Assembly: GCA_014841835.1 (NCBI GenBank)
Contig: JACYUQ010000003.1
Coordinates: 434,001 to 498,000, forward strand
Direction: 5' to 3'
Length of the DNA: 64,000 nt
From: Oxalobacteraceae sp. CFBP 13730
GTDB taxonomy: Bacteria; Pseudomonadota; Gammaproteobacteria; Burkholderiales; Burkholderiaceae_D
The translations under genes were made by a program, and so were the position numbers. Shown here piece by piece: positions 35,901 to 43,874 of this stretch (its first letter is position 1; each line of letters opens with the position of its first letter). The notes below the pieces were generated by a model, which saw only the letters and a program-made list of their open reading frames with translations, made no database searches and was not told the DNA's origin.

Positions 35901-37322
35901 TTATTTTTCTAACGTTCGCTCGTGGCCTACGACATGCCCAGCACCTCGTATGTAGTCAACCTTTGTCGTCGCACCAATCTCGGGCGCACTTTTAAAAAGT
36001 GCCAGGTCATGCCGTACGATGCTCGCTTTTTCTCTTTGATTATCCTGTAACTGATACACATGCTTTTTATCGGTGTGCAATATAGTCCCTTCAAACGACT
36101 TGGAACTCGCTGACTTCGCAGGCCGTTCCGCTGCTGTAAGGTCGTATGAACCTTCTGGTAAATTTTTACTTGGACCAGCAGATCGTGATGTCCAAGCACC
36201 ATCCACAACCTTGTCCAGCACTCTCTTTCCGTTAGCAACTACTAATACTTCGTGCCCTTCGGGCTTCAGAGGTCTGTCCACGAGCACAATTTCGGGAATG
36301 CTTTTGCCTGAAAATTTCAGCATGATCGTAGCGTCGCCCGGCTCTAGTGGTAAACGTCCTGTCGGCTCGGCTCGCTCAATGATAGCGCGTTCCTCCACCG
36401 ACCTGTAAAACCACTTGTGCTGCGTGGAATCATGTATGACGCTTTTCTCTGGCTCCGGCGGAACTTGCATTTTTTCAATAACACCATGACCGATCGTCTT
36501 ATTAAGATAATCGGCCATCAAGTTGAAATTGCGCGCAGGCAATCCGTTCAGCAGATACCCGCCACCAATATCACTATGTGCCCCTGCGGTGGTTACGCCA
36601 AGGAAGCGACCATCTTCCGATTTTCCTTGTGCAATGATGGTAGTCGAAGGAAACTTGGTACGGTACTCGTCACCTGCGGTGATCTGAATGCCCGAAACGA
36701 CTGACGGTGGAGGGCGCCTGTCATTACGTGAGGGAGTACCGGTCGCAACAGGGTCATATAAACCAAGGGCCTGCGGGGTCGTTCCCGGAGCACGCAATAT
36801 CTGTTTTTCATTCTCTACAGACCGGATACCGCGCTCGTGGAGAAGCCTTGAGAACCCGGCGGCCTGTTCCGCTCCCCGGCTGAACCCTACTGATACCACC
36901 TTAATATTAACATCAGGATCTTCCTCCAACCAACTAGCTGTACGTTCTGTAAGCTTCTCATACATCCATTCAATACGCTCTTGGTATGTGCCACCGATGG
37001 CACCATCGAGCACCCCCTTTACCCCACCCTGAGTACCTGGTCCCTCTTTGTAAAAACCACTGATAGTGGGGTCGTCTCGTTCATTCTCCTCGATTTGTTC
37101 TTTCAACAAGCCGACATTGGAGGCATGTAGCGGGTCTTTGACAACATCATTTCCCGTGCCATCAAACAGCGCGACAAACAGCCGCGAATGCGGGTCTGCA
37201 CGTGTGTCGTGAAGCTGCGGCGATTCAAATTGACTTACTTCTTTAGCAGCTTTGTCATAGCTTGCCAATTTTTCTGCCGAAGCTACGGCTACATCCACGC
37301 CATCGATTGAACCCTTTTTCAT
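35901..37322 (-). CDS. Tle1-like (DUF2235) phospholipase effector with T4SS-associated C-terminal domain
   Basis: 473 residues. The alpha/beta-hydrolase part (about 45-340) starts with LFVALFDGTGND, has the nucleophile Ser148 in VGFSRGAEQA and the catalytic His region AGAHSDIGGGY (His249), as in Tle1-type antibacterial lipases of type VI secretion. No signal peptide. Residues 352-473 form a separate domain that aligns without gaps to the protein encoded at 40751-41164 (70 of 122 identical by my count) and whose last 65 residues resemble the KfrB domain of plasmid proteins. The gene follows, seven bases apart, a putative immunity gene, and lies at the end of a T4SS gene cluster. I infer a T4SS-delivered toxin acting on membrane lipids; the export route is not shown by sequence. 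Confidence 0.8.
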   Translation of the reverse strand: MKKGSIDGVDVAVASAEKLASYDKAAKEVSQFESPQLHDTRADPHSRLFVALFDGTGNDVVKDPLHASNVGLLKEQIEENERDDPTISGFYKEGPGTQGGVKGVLDGAIGGTYQERIEWMYEKLTERTASWLEEDPDVNIKVVSVGFSRGAEQAAGFSRLLHERGIRSVENEKQILRAPGTTPQALGLYDPVATGTPSRNDRRPPPSVVSGIQITAGDEYRTKFPSTTIIAQGKSEDGRFLGVTTAGAHSDIGGGYLLNGLPARNFNLMADYLNKTIGHGVIEKMQVPPEPEKSVIHDSTQHKWFYRSVEERAIIERAEPTGRLPLEPGDATIMLKFSGKSIPEIVLVDRPLKPEGHEVLVVANGKRVLDKVVDGAWTSRSAGPSKNLPEGSYDLTAAERPAKSASSKSFEGTILHTDKKHVYQLQDNQREKASIVRHDLALFKSAPEIGATTKVDYIRGAGHVVGHERTLEK

Positions 37323-37331
37323 GACTGACCC

Positions 37332-37898
37332 TTAAAGAGTTTTTGAATAGGCGCGGGTAAAGTGGGTGCTGCGATCGCGCCCCGTGTCAGTCGGATCAGC
37401 GCGCACCAATTGCAAACTGACTTTCATATAGACGCTAACTGTGCGGTCATTGACTTCGACAATGATCGTAGGCTCACCACCCGAAATGGGTTTGGCTTTA
37501 TAAATGCGGGCGGAGTCGGCGGTGTGAAGCACTACCCTATCCTTGAAGACCTCATCCAGGTCGATAGTATGAGTCAAATGTGTTCCGTCACGCGCATTCC
37601 ATTCCATCTCGACCGGTCCTGCAAAAGCAGGATAAGAGCCCGATAAAAAACCCGGTACTCTTTTCTCATCGGACGGCAGTTTCTCGCGCCCCGGGGACTT
37701 GACACATAATTTATGCGCAGAGCCTGCATATACCAGCTCCAGATTGGTGATCCCCCCATAACACAATATGCCAAAATCATGCGTGCTGAATTTCAAAGCT
37801 TTATTCATGTCCATTGCCCTAACCTCTAAGTTTATAAATGAAAAAATTACCAAAAAAAGCGCTGACAAAATCCGTATTGCATATCGAAGATTGATCAT
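37332..37898 (-). CDS. Putative periplasmic immunity protein 1
   Basis: 188 residues from the ATG at 37898; the open frame further upstream is the tail of a decayed trbM copy read in another frame. A signal peptide (YAIRILSALFLVIFSFINL core, cleavage after EVRA) sends it to the periplasm, where a lipase delivered from outside would act. The mature part has FSTHDFGILCYGGI, EMEWNARDGTHLTHTIDL and VEVNDRTVSVYMKV. I do not know a family name. It lies seven bases before the lipase gene and has a close paralogue at 38305, the usual signs of an effector-immunity pair. Confidence 0.7.
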   Translation of the reverse strand: MINLRYAIRILSALFLVIFSFINLEVRAMDMNKALKFSTHDFGILCYGGITNLELVYAGSAHKLCVKSPGREKLPSDEKRVPGFLSGSYPAFAGPVEMEWNARDGTHLTHTIDLDEVFKDRVVLHTADSARIYKAKPISGGEPTIIVEVNDRTVSVYMKVSLQLVRADPTDTGRDRSTHFTRAYSKTL

Positions 37899-37936
37899 AA
37901 AACGGTTCGCTTTGTGATACTGATTTTTTTGCAATT

Positions 37937-38205
37937 TCATGGATACAGAAAGGAATTTCTGCCAACACTGGTCCGTGCTGTTTGCCGCATCTTCGTTGGT
38001 GACATTTTGGCTGTACTCCGCCAAATAGCATCATATTCACTAGCCGAAATAGCATTGACAAGGGCAGCCATTTCCGGATCTCGCGTAGCAGTCAGGTAAT
38101 TTTTCAAAAACTTCTTTCGTCTTTTAATAATATTTCTCATCTTGCGAGCGCTGATTCCAAGATATTTCATCGGAGCGGGCTGGGGACCACGGCAAAAGCC
38201 AAACT
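37937..38205 (-). pseudogene. Decayed second copy of trbM
   Basis: The minus strand reads KYLGISARKMRNIIKRRKKF and PEMAALVNAISASEYDAI, matching KYLSITARKMSDTIKKRKNF and PEMAALVNAISANKYDAI of the intact trbM product encoded at 39526-39894. It then shifts frame to AEYSQNVTNEDAANSTD (intact: AEYSQEITNEDAATSTD). The Cys-rich front half is missing. DNA similarity continues past the trbM stop up to the start of immunity protein 1, showing the size of the duplicated block. Confidence 0.75.
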
Positions 38206-38208
38206 AAT

Positions 38209-38295
38209 TATTTCATTGCCCGCTTTTTCGTAGCTCGTAAATTTTTTTGCTAAACCAATCGCTACATCCATGCCATCGATTGACCCCTTCTTCAT
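38209..38295 (-). pseudogene. N-terminal remnant of a second lipase effector gene
   Basis: Directly after immunity protein 2 a frame starts MKKGSIDGMDVAIGLAKKF and continues for about 28 codons, matching the effector start MKKGSIDGVDVAVASAEKL. It then ends and the trbM remnant begins. All catalytic parts are gone. It has the same spacing to the preceding immunity gene as the intact pair. Confidence 0.75.
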
Positions 38296-38304
38296 GACCG
38301 ATCC

Positions 38305-38886
38305 TCAAAGAGTTTTTGAGCAGGCACGGGTAAAATAAATGCTGTGATCGCGCCCCGTATCGGCCGGATCAGCGCGCACCAATATCAAACCGACTTCCAT
38401 ATTGACACTAACCGTACGGTCATTGACCTCAACAACGATCGTGGGCTGGCCACTTGAAATGGGATTGTCTTTATAAATAAGCGCCGGGTCAGCAGTGTGG
38501 AGCACTATTCTGTCCTTGAAAACCTCATCCAAGTCTATGGTATGAGTCAAATGTGTTCCGTCACGCGCATTCCATTCCATCTCCACCGGCCCTGCAAACG
38601 CGTGATAAGAGCCCGATAAAAAACCCGGTCCTCTCTTCTCATCGGATGGCAGTTTCGCGCGCCCCGGAGACTTAGTACATAATTTATGCGGAGAACCTGC
38701 ATACACTAACTTTAGATGGGTAATACCCCCATAACACAATATGCCAAAATCATGCGTGCTGAACTTCAAAACTTTATTCATACCCATTGCACTGCACTGT
38801 ATGTTTGTAAGTGAAATAATTGCCAGAAAAAACGCTGGCAACATCCGCGCTAAATATCGAAGACTGATAATTATTCCCTCTTCCAA
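38305..38886 (-). CDS. Putative periplasmic immunity protein 2 (orphan paralogue)
   Basis: Up to 193 residues. From FSTHDFGILCYGGI to the end FTRACSKTL it is more than 80 percent identical by eye to immunity protein 1. The start is uncertain: the ATG used by copy 1 is not conserved here, a TTG at 38886 gives the full signal peptide (LARMLPAFFLAIISLTNI core), and an ATG at 38844 gives a shorter one. Its own effector has decayed to a 28-codon remnant, so it is an orphan that may still protect the cell against related lipases. Confidence 0.65.
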   Translation of the reverse strand: MEEGIIISLRYLARMLPAFFLAIISLTNIQCSAMGMNKVLKFSTHDFGILCYGGITHLKLVYAGSPHKLCTKSPGRAKLPSDEKRGPGFLSGSYHAFAGPVEMEWNARDGTHLTHTIDLDEVFKDRIVLHTADPALIYKDNPISSGQPTIVVEVNDRTVSVNMEVGLILVRADPADTGRDHSIYFTRACSKTL

Positions 38887-38889
38887 GTT

Positions 38890-39520
38890 GTACCATTGCC
38901 GGATTGTCTGCCAAAATTTCTTTCCAGATCCAAGACGTGATCGATCATCGTGTCAGCAATAAGTTTAATGCAGATGAATCGCTTACAATTTTAGGAAAAT
39001 GGTTGTCAGTTATTTATTGTTCATGCATCCACAATTGAAGCAGGAATAGTAGCGGTAAAAAAAAACGACGAAAAATTTTTCTTGGAATAAAATATTGCTT
39101 CTTTTGTTTTTTATGTTCAAAGAAAATATAAAATTACAAAAATAATTTTTTCAAAACTCCAACAATGAAAGAGTCGAGTAAATTAGAAATATTGCTGACT
39201 ACAATACACCCAGCAATTGCAGAGCTGACATAGCAACGGCCTTTGAAATGACAAACTCGGGCAACCCACTGCGTCACTTCGTTCCATTCAAATGATAGCT
39301 CTCACCAAGATTTTAACGCCAGCCCCGTCGCGGCAGGGTAAATCCATCAAACAGCATGTACTGAGGCAAAACATTAGCAGAAAAAAATTCTCGCAGCAAA
39401 CCTAAAGTAAATACCAAAGCGCTTAAGTAAGCTGATGTGGCAATTGCACGTTAAACATGCAGAGAACGGTTCGCTTTGCGATACTCAGTTTGTTGCAACT
39501 TCAAGGATGCAGAAAGAAAT
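38890..39520. other. AT-rich gap without a recognisable gene
   Basis: About 600 bp, very AT-rich between 39050 and 39200. No convincing ORF in any frame. The right end (39463-39520) is homologous to the sequence just upstream of immunity protein 1, so this gap sits between the intact trbM copy and immunity protein 2 and may be what is left of an insertion. Confidence 0.6.
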
Positions 39521-39525
39521 TTCTG

Positions 39526-39894
39526 TCAAGGCTTATCCGTACTAGTTGCCGCGTCTTCATTGGTGATCTCTTGGCTATACTCCGCCAAGATAGCATCATA
39601 TTTATTAGCTGAAATAGCATTGACGAGGGCAGCCATTTCGGGATCTTGCGTGGCAGCCGGACAAAGTTTCAAGAAGTTCTTTCGTTTCTTAATAGTATCG
39701 CTCATCTTGCGAGCAGTAATACTAAGATACTTTCTAACCGGTGGCGTACATTGGGCTGGCCGCGTACTTGAGGACAGGCACAAAATGACCTCACACGCGG
39801 TTTTAACGTCGCCAGTAAACATATCATCGGCGTGGGCTGGGGCGGCAGCGAAGGCCAAGGTCGCAAGAGCGGAAGTGATTACAAAACGTTTCAT
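39526..39894 (-). CDS. trbM: TrbM/KikA-family conjugation-associated protein
   Basis: 122 residues with AAGGGG before the ATG. Signal peptide MKRFVITSALATLAFAAAPAHA, then the family pattern ACEVILCLSSSTRPAQCTPPVRKYLSI with paired Cys, and KRKNFLKLCPA. TrbM proteins are periplasmic, found in transfer regions of IncP and related plasmids. It follows the OmpA-like lipoprotein gene (nine bases apart) in one unit. A decayed duplicate lies 1.4 kb downstream. Confidence 0.82.
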   Translation of the reverse strand: MKRFVITSALATLAFAAAPAHADDMFTGDVKTACEVILCLSSSTRPAQCTPPVRKYLSITARKMSDTIKKRKNFLKLCPAATQDPEMAALVNAISANKYDAILAEYSQEITNEDAATSTDKP

Positions 39895-39903
39895 GATATC
39901 CCC

Positions 39904-40455
39904 TTATCGATTAAAAACTTCAATATCCACACGGCGGTTCAGCGCCCGGCCAGTCGCTGCAAAATTGTCTGCAACATAATCGCCAGCCGAGACGTAATTG
40001 ACTGAAATGATAGCTGGCGAAACCCCCTGCCCAATCAAGAATCGTTGCGCAGCCAATGCGCGACTCAGGGCTATTCGTTCGTCCGCTACCGATGGCCGTT
40101 TCCCGTCTGTGCGACCGCGAATTTCGATTCGGCGTGCATTCGCCAGAGCAGGAATTATTCGCCGAGCCTCTCCTGATGTTAGTTTGAACCTTGAGCTGTT
40201 GTATGGGAAATAGACACTGTAAACGTTAGAGTGTGCCACGACCATCATCGCCGGCTTGGTGTCAGAAACAACTACTCTTGACTCAAGGCGTTTCTGTTCT
40301 TCAAGGTGTGCGACATTGACCTGTGTTGCTATTTTTTCTGACGCCTGGACCGAATTAACAGGCGAACGGCTTGTTCCATCAACGACTGGCGGCTTCGGCG
40401 GTGAACTACAAGCACCAAGTGAAAAGATGCTGGCAAGTATTACCAATTTACGCAT
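39904..40455 (-). CDS. OmpA-like lipoprotein of the T4SS locus
   Basis: 183 residues from the ATG at 40455, preceded by GGAG. A lipobox LGAC (MRKLVILASIFSLGACSS) marks a lipoprotein. The C-terminal about 100 residues form an OmpA-like peptidoglycan-binding domain: VYFPYNSSRFKLTSGEARRIIPAL, IEIRGRTDGKRPSVADERIALSRALAAQRFL, GRALNRRVDIEVF. It would tie the T4SS outer part or the envelope to peptidoglycan. First gene of the unit behind the operator-like palindrome at 40487-40505. Confidence 0.88.
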   Translation of the reverse strand: MRKLVILASIFSLGACSSPPKPPVVDGTSRSPVNSVQASEKIATQVNVAHLEEQKRLESRVVVSDTKPAMMVVAHSNVYSVYFPYNSSRFKLTSGEARRIIPALANARRIEIRGRTDGKRPSVADERIALSRALAAQRFLIGQGVSPAIISVNYVSAGDYVADNFAATGRALNRRVDIEVFNR

Positions 40456-40486
40456 TACACGACTCCGATAGGTTCTGGTTACAATA

Positions 40487-40505
40487 CCAAGATTATATAT
40501 CTTGG
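40487..40505. promoter_or_regulatory. CCAA-N11-TTGG site before the OmpA-like lipoprotein gene
   Basis: CCAAGATTATATATCTTGG, a perfect palindrome with 7-bp arms. It lies 32 bp upstream of the lipoprotein start and shares its pattern with four exact and one near site in the island. Confidence 0.65.
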
Positions 40506-40750
40506 CTAGATAATTGTCTTGATTTGATCCTGGATTATCCATTGCAGCAGTTACAAACTAGCGTCTCCAGCACCGTCGATAGCTTTGGTGAACCTGTTGC
40601 GGTGTTGCGGCTGGCTCTGCCAAAAACGTAACCTGGTGCTATGGCGAGGCTTCGATCAATATCAGGGTGACGGGATGTCATCAACGAACCAGACAACGGC
40701 AAAGAAAAGCATTTCAGTGCGAGCCTTACTTGTGTCGGACCGATTCAGCA

Positions 40751-41164
40751 TCAACGTTCCAGGGTTTTTTCTCGACCTATGGATTGACCGATTCCGCGAA
40801 CGTAGTCAACTTTTGTCATTGTCCCAATAGCGGGAGTTTCCTTGTACAACGACAGATCATGCCGGACCAAGCCTGGTTTTCCATTCGCATCGGACTGCAA
40901 CTGATACACATGCTTTTTGTCGACGTGCAGCACGTTGCCTTCATAGGATTTGGTTGCGCCGTTTTTGGCTGGCTTCTCGGCACCAGTGATGTCGTAGACG
41001 CCTTTTGGCAGGCCCCCACGTGAACCAACATAAGTTGACTCCCATGCACCATTGACAACTTTATCGAGCAGCCTCGACTCATTTGCAATTAACAAGAGCT
41101 GGTGCCCTTCAGGTTTCAGATCGCGCCGCATGTGTGCTGGGGCTTGATTGGTAGTGGTATTCAT
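40751..41164 (-). CDS. Stand-alone KfrB-like protein identical in layout to the effector tail
   Basis: 137 residues. After a 15-residue start, residues 16-137 align without any gap to residues 352-473 of the lipase effector (70/122 identical: for example LKPEGH, VVxGAW, HxDKKHVYQLQ, VRHDL, TKVDYxRG). The last about 65 residues have the general pattern of the KfrB domain known from IncP-like plasmids. It overlaps the preceding small gene by ATGA and belongs to the virD4 unit. No signal peptide or transmembrane helix. It could be a recruitment adaptor, a secretion-signal domain present in free form, or an unrelated plasmid-maintenance protein from which the effector tail was captured. Confidence 0.82.
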   Translation of the reverse strand: MNTTTNQAPAHMRRDLKPEGHQLLLIANESRLLDKVVNGAWESTYVGSRGGLPKGVYDITGAEKPAKNGATKSYEGNVLHVDKKHVYQLQSDANGKPGLVRHDLSLYKETPAIGTMTKVDYVRGIGQSIGREKTLER

Positions 41165-41448
41165 AGTGCGCGCTCCACATTGTTGTAGACGACAGGAGCA
41201 GTACGTTCTGGCATTTTATTCTTGCCTGAGGCAGTTTTTTCATACACGATGATGCCTGTGACTACGTTCGTTTTGTTACGTTTTTTCATGAGATTACTGA
41301 TCGCTGTTTTCACTGCATCACTTTGTGTCGTGACTTCACTTTCCAAGTCGATGTAAGCAGCGGCAAGGGCCCCGGAAACTTTGGCTTCACCGAATTTGAC
41401 GATATTCAGTTCATCGCGATCTTTATTAATAGTTTTTTGACTTGGCAC
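41161..41448 (-). CDS. Hypothetical protein between virD4 and the KfrB-like gene
   Basis: 95 residues from the GTG at 41448, which has AAGGAT six bases upstream; a TTG at 41475 is the only alternative. Hydrophilic, with FGEAKVSGALAAAYIDLESEVTTQSDAVKTAISNLMKKR in the middle, likely helical; no signal peptide. Family unknown. Placed between virD4 (60 bp away) and the KfrB-like gene (4-bp overlap), so it is probably linked to coupling-protein function. Confidence 0.7.
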   Translation of the reverse strand: MPSQKTINKDRDELNIVKFGEAKVSGALAAAYIDLESEVTTQSDAVKTAISNLMKKRNKTNVVTGIIVYEKTASGKNKMPERTAPVVYNNVERAL

Positions 41449-41507
41449 TCTTCGATCCTTATCTATAATGTTCAACCATAATTTGCTACGTCAGCGGTCT
41501 GTAATTC

Positions 41508-43373
41508 TCACGCACGATCATGTACAACCGCTTCGTGCAGATCAAGATTCATATGAGGAACGAATGCCGCGCATTCTCCGGAACCCCATGCATCTTCAAG
41601 TTCTTTTTTAGTAGGCATTTTTTTCCCAAGCTTTGCGAGGGAAGGAGATACTGATTTAAGACGATCAATAAAAACAGCATCTTGGAAATAAGCGATTTTT
41701 TCGCACCTGATCGCCTTTGTATTTTCCAGGTTAATGATTTGTTCCCGCTGACTCATTTCCTTGAGTTCTTGCGGCAACATCAGCGCACGCTTTTGCTCAG
41801 ATTCGGATTCACTGCGACCGCCGCCACCTTTCCCCCCTAGCTGACGGCTTTTTCCCTTAGATTTGAATGTGTATGTGCCCAACATTTCCGAATACTCGTT
41901 CGCATCTTTTTGCTCGCGTGGCGTATAAATGATCTGGCAAGCATGATTTGTAATCAGCGTACGGGCGCTTTCACGGCCGTAACCCTTACGTGGCTCAGCT
42001 TCCAGCTGGCCCGGCGACTGGATGATTGTCAGCAGGCGCAGTCCGTAACCTGCCATGTATGCGTTCGACTTATCAATGATACCGATACGACCCGGCGCCG
42101 CAAATTCGTCCATAAGCAGCAGACACGAATATTTCAGCTCAGGCTTGGAATACAGCAGATCGTCTGTATTAAGATTAATCAACTGCGAAAAGAACAGATT
42201 GATTAACAGTTCCGCTTCAGAGAGCTTGTTAGCAGGAATTCCGACATATACAGTCATGCGTTTTTTGCGAATTTCGCGTAAATCGAAGTCATTCTCAGAC
42301 GTGGCTGCGTCAACAATGGGACTTACCCAAATCGTCAAAGGCACATTAAAGGATGCCAGAATACTCGACAGGGTATTGTCCGATGTCGACGTAAATCGGT
42401 TGAGCGCGTCAACGCATTCCATCGACAGAGGCGGTAGGCCGTCACCGTTCCATTTATCAATGGGAACCAGTGTGGTTACTTCATCGCCTTCATCGTCGAT
42501 GCTAATTTCTTCTCGGAAGTTGCGCGCAGTAATCAAGTCTTGCAAATATTTCTTGATAGGCTCGCCCTTACCCGAGGATTGCCGCAGCAGTTCACCAATC
42601 GTCCTGGGTAATGACGGCGTTTCACACAGGTACAAGGACAAACCCAGAAACAGATTACGAGCAGCATCATCAAAAAACGCATCCTTGCCGCCACCCGGAT
42701 ATAACGCGTAGCCGATGGAAAGGATTTCCGTCACACGCTGTCGCGGATCATCGCTGATGTACCCAAGCGGATTGTAGCGATGTGTCTGCGCTTGCTTAGA
42801 AAAAGGGTTAAAAAGGAAAACGTCTTGACCATTTTCCGCCCGGAATTTCGATGTTATAAGCCAGTTCTCGAGCTTGATGTCGAGAACAACTGCTGATTCG
42901 CTATAATTCAGAAGATTCGGTACAACAACGCCGACGCCCTTACCGGATCGCGTGGGCGCAGCCAGCAGGACAAACTGCATACCCGGAAAAATCAAGAATC
43001 GATTTTTCCACTTACCGATGATAATGCCCTTATCACCAAAAAGGCCCGCTTTCTCAATCTCGCCGGCATTCGCAAAACGTGCTTCGCCATGAAGCGAGCG
43101 GACTTCGCGCATTGCCGCGATTACCACAGCCAAAGGAACACCGTAGGCGACGACTGCGGCAACGATGGCAGAGACCTTGAGGCGTTTCGCTACAACGGGA
43201 TCACCTTGATAGAACTGCCAGTACGTCCACCAAGTTGACAGATCGGTTTTTCCGAACGGATTGGTTTTGCTAAATGCGAAAAAGAAGAATCCGGCAAGCC
43301 AAAACACGCCAACAGTAGCGATGATCGTTGCCAATACACCTAATACCCATTTAAGCCAGAGTGGTAATTTCAT
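41508..43373 (-). CDS. virD4: T4SS coupling protein VirD4
   Basis: 621 residues from the ATG at 43373, preceded by AAGGATT. Two N-terminal transmembrane helices (about 7-35 and 65-85) anchor it; the cytosolic ATPase has Walker A PTRSGKGVGVVVPN and Walker B LLLMDEFAAPGR. The coupling protein recruits substrates to the secretion channel. The C-terminus is longer than the ATPase core and contains a Gly-rich loop (RQLGGKGGGGRSESESEQKR). No relaxase gene is adjacent, so protein effectors are its likely clients here. Confidence 0.95.
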   Translation of the reverse strand: MKLPLWLKWVLGVLATIIATVGVFWLAGFFFFAFSKTNPFGKTDLSTWWTYWQFYQGDPVVAKRLKVSAIVAAVVAYGVPLAVVIAAMREVRSLHGEARFANAGEIEKAGLFGDKGIIIGKWKNRFLIFPGMQFVLLAAPTRSGKGVGVVVPNLLNYSESAVVLDIKLENWLITSKFRAENGQDVFLFNPFSKQAQTHRYNPLGYISDDPRQRVTEILSIGYALYPGGGKDAFFDDAARNLFLGLSLYLCETPSLPRTIGELLRQSSGKGEPIKKYLQDLITARNFREEISIDDEGDEVTTLVPIDKWNGDGLPPLSMECVDALNRFTSTSDNTLSSILASFNVPLTIWVSPIVDAATSENDFDLREIRKKRMTVYVGIPANKLSEAELLINLFFSQLINLNTDDLLYSKPELKYSCLLLMDEFAAPGRIGIIDKSNAYMAGYGLRLLTIIQSPGQLEAEPRKGYGRESARTLITNHACQIIYTPREQKDANEYSEMLGTYTFKSKGKSRQLGGKGGGGRSESESEQKRALMLPQELKEMSQREQIINLENTKAIRCEKIAYFQDAVFIDRLKSVSPSLAKLGKKMPTKKELEDAWGSGECAAFVPHMNLDLHEAVVHDRA

Positions 43374-43563
43374 GATATGAATCCTTATTGCAATTTGGAC
43401 ACGGTGCGCTGTACCAAATTGCATTAATTGTCGTCATAAGAGACAACTGATGTTGAAGCGGTTAATGACACATTGCCGACCTGCCCAGGTCTGGCTTGCC
43501 ACTGGCAATAGCCAGTCGCGTCTTGGGGTTCATCCTTGTTAACGTTATAGCCATAACCGTTTC

Positions 43564-43869
43564 TTAGCTGGAATTGACGTTCGAGGGGTGCACTGAACGC
43601 TGCACGCGAAGCACAGCCCACAGGGCGAACACTGACTGGATGAAAATGGCAGCCAAGGCCTGTATCCTTAATGGTGATGAAAACGATAAGTCCGAGGCAG
43701 TAGGACAAGGGCACTGCCCGCAGCACCTACCTGCGCAGTCAGTTGGGCATGAGGCGATGCGGGATGTAATCAAGCCTGCTGTACAAGTGGAGCACGGAGC
43801 GTTTCCATTGGTGCCAACTGCTCGGGTGCGAGCGCCGATCGCTGTCACCAATTGGATCGCCGTTTCCAC
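43564..43869 (-). CDS. Uncertain ORF between virB11 and virD4
   Basis: About 101 residues from a GTG at 43869 that has AAGGAG eight bases upstream; it begins within a few bases of the virB11 stop. It is unusually rich in Cys (PTDCAGRCCGQCPCPT) and has one hydrophobic stretch (LAAIFIQSVFALWAV). A second overlapping frame (43424-43726) ends just before the virD4 region and could represent the downstream half of a frameshifted gene. I recognise neither. The strong ribosome site argues for some translation here. Confidence 0.35.
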   Translation of the reverse strand: METAIQLVTAIGARTRAVGTNGNAPCSTCTAGLITSRIASCPTDCAGRCCGQCPCPTASDLSFSSPLRIQALAAIFIQSVFALWAVLRVQRSVHPSNVNSS

Positions 43870-43874
43870 GTTCG

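Noticed and set aside
40585..41023. Plus-strand frames opposite the KfrB-like gene
   Set aside because: Antisense to a gene with a clear paralogous domain; no start signal.
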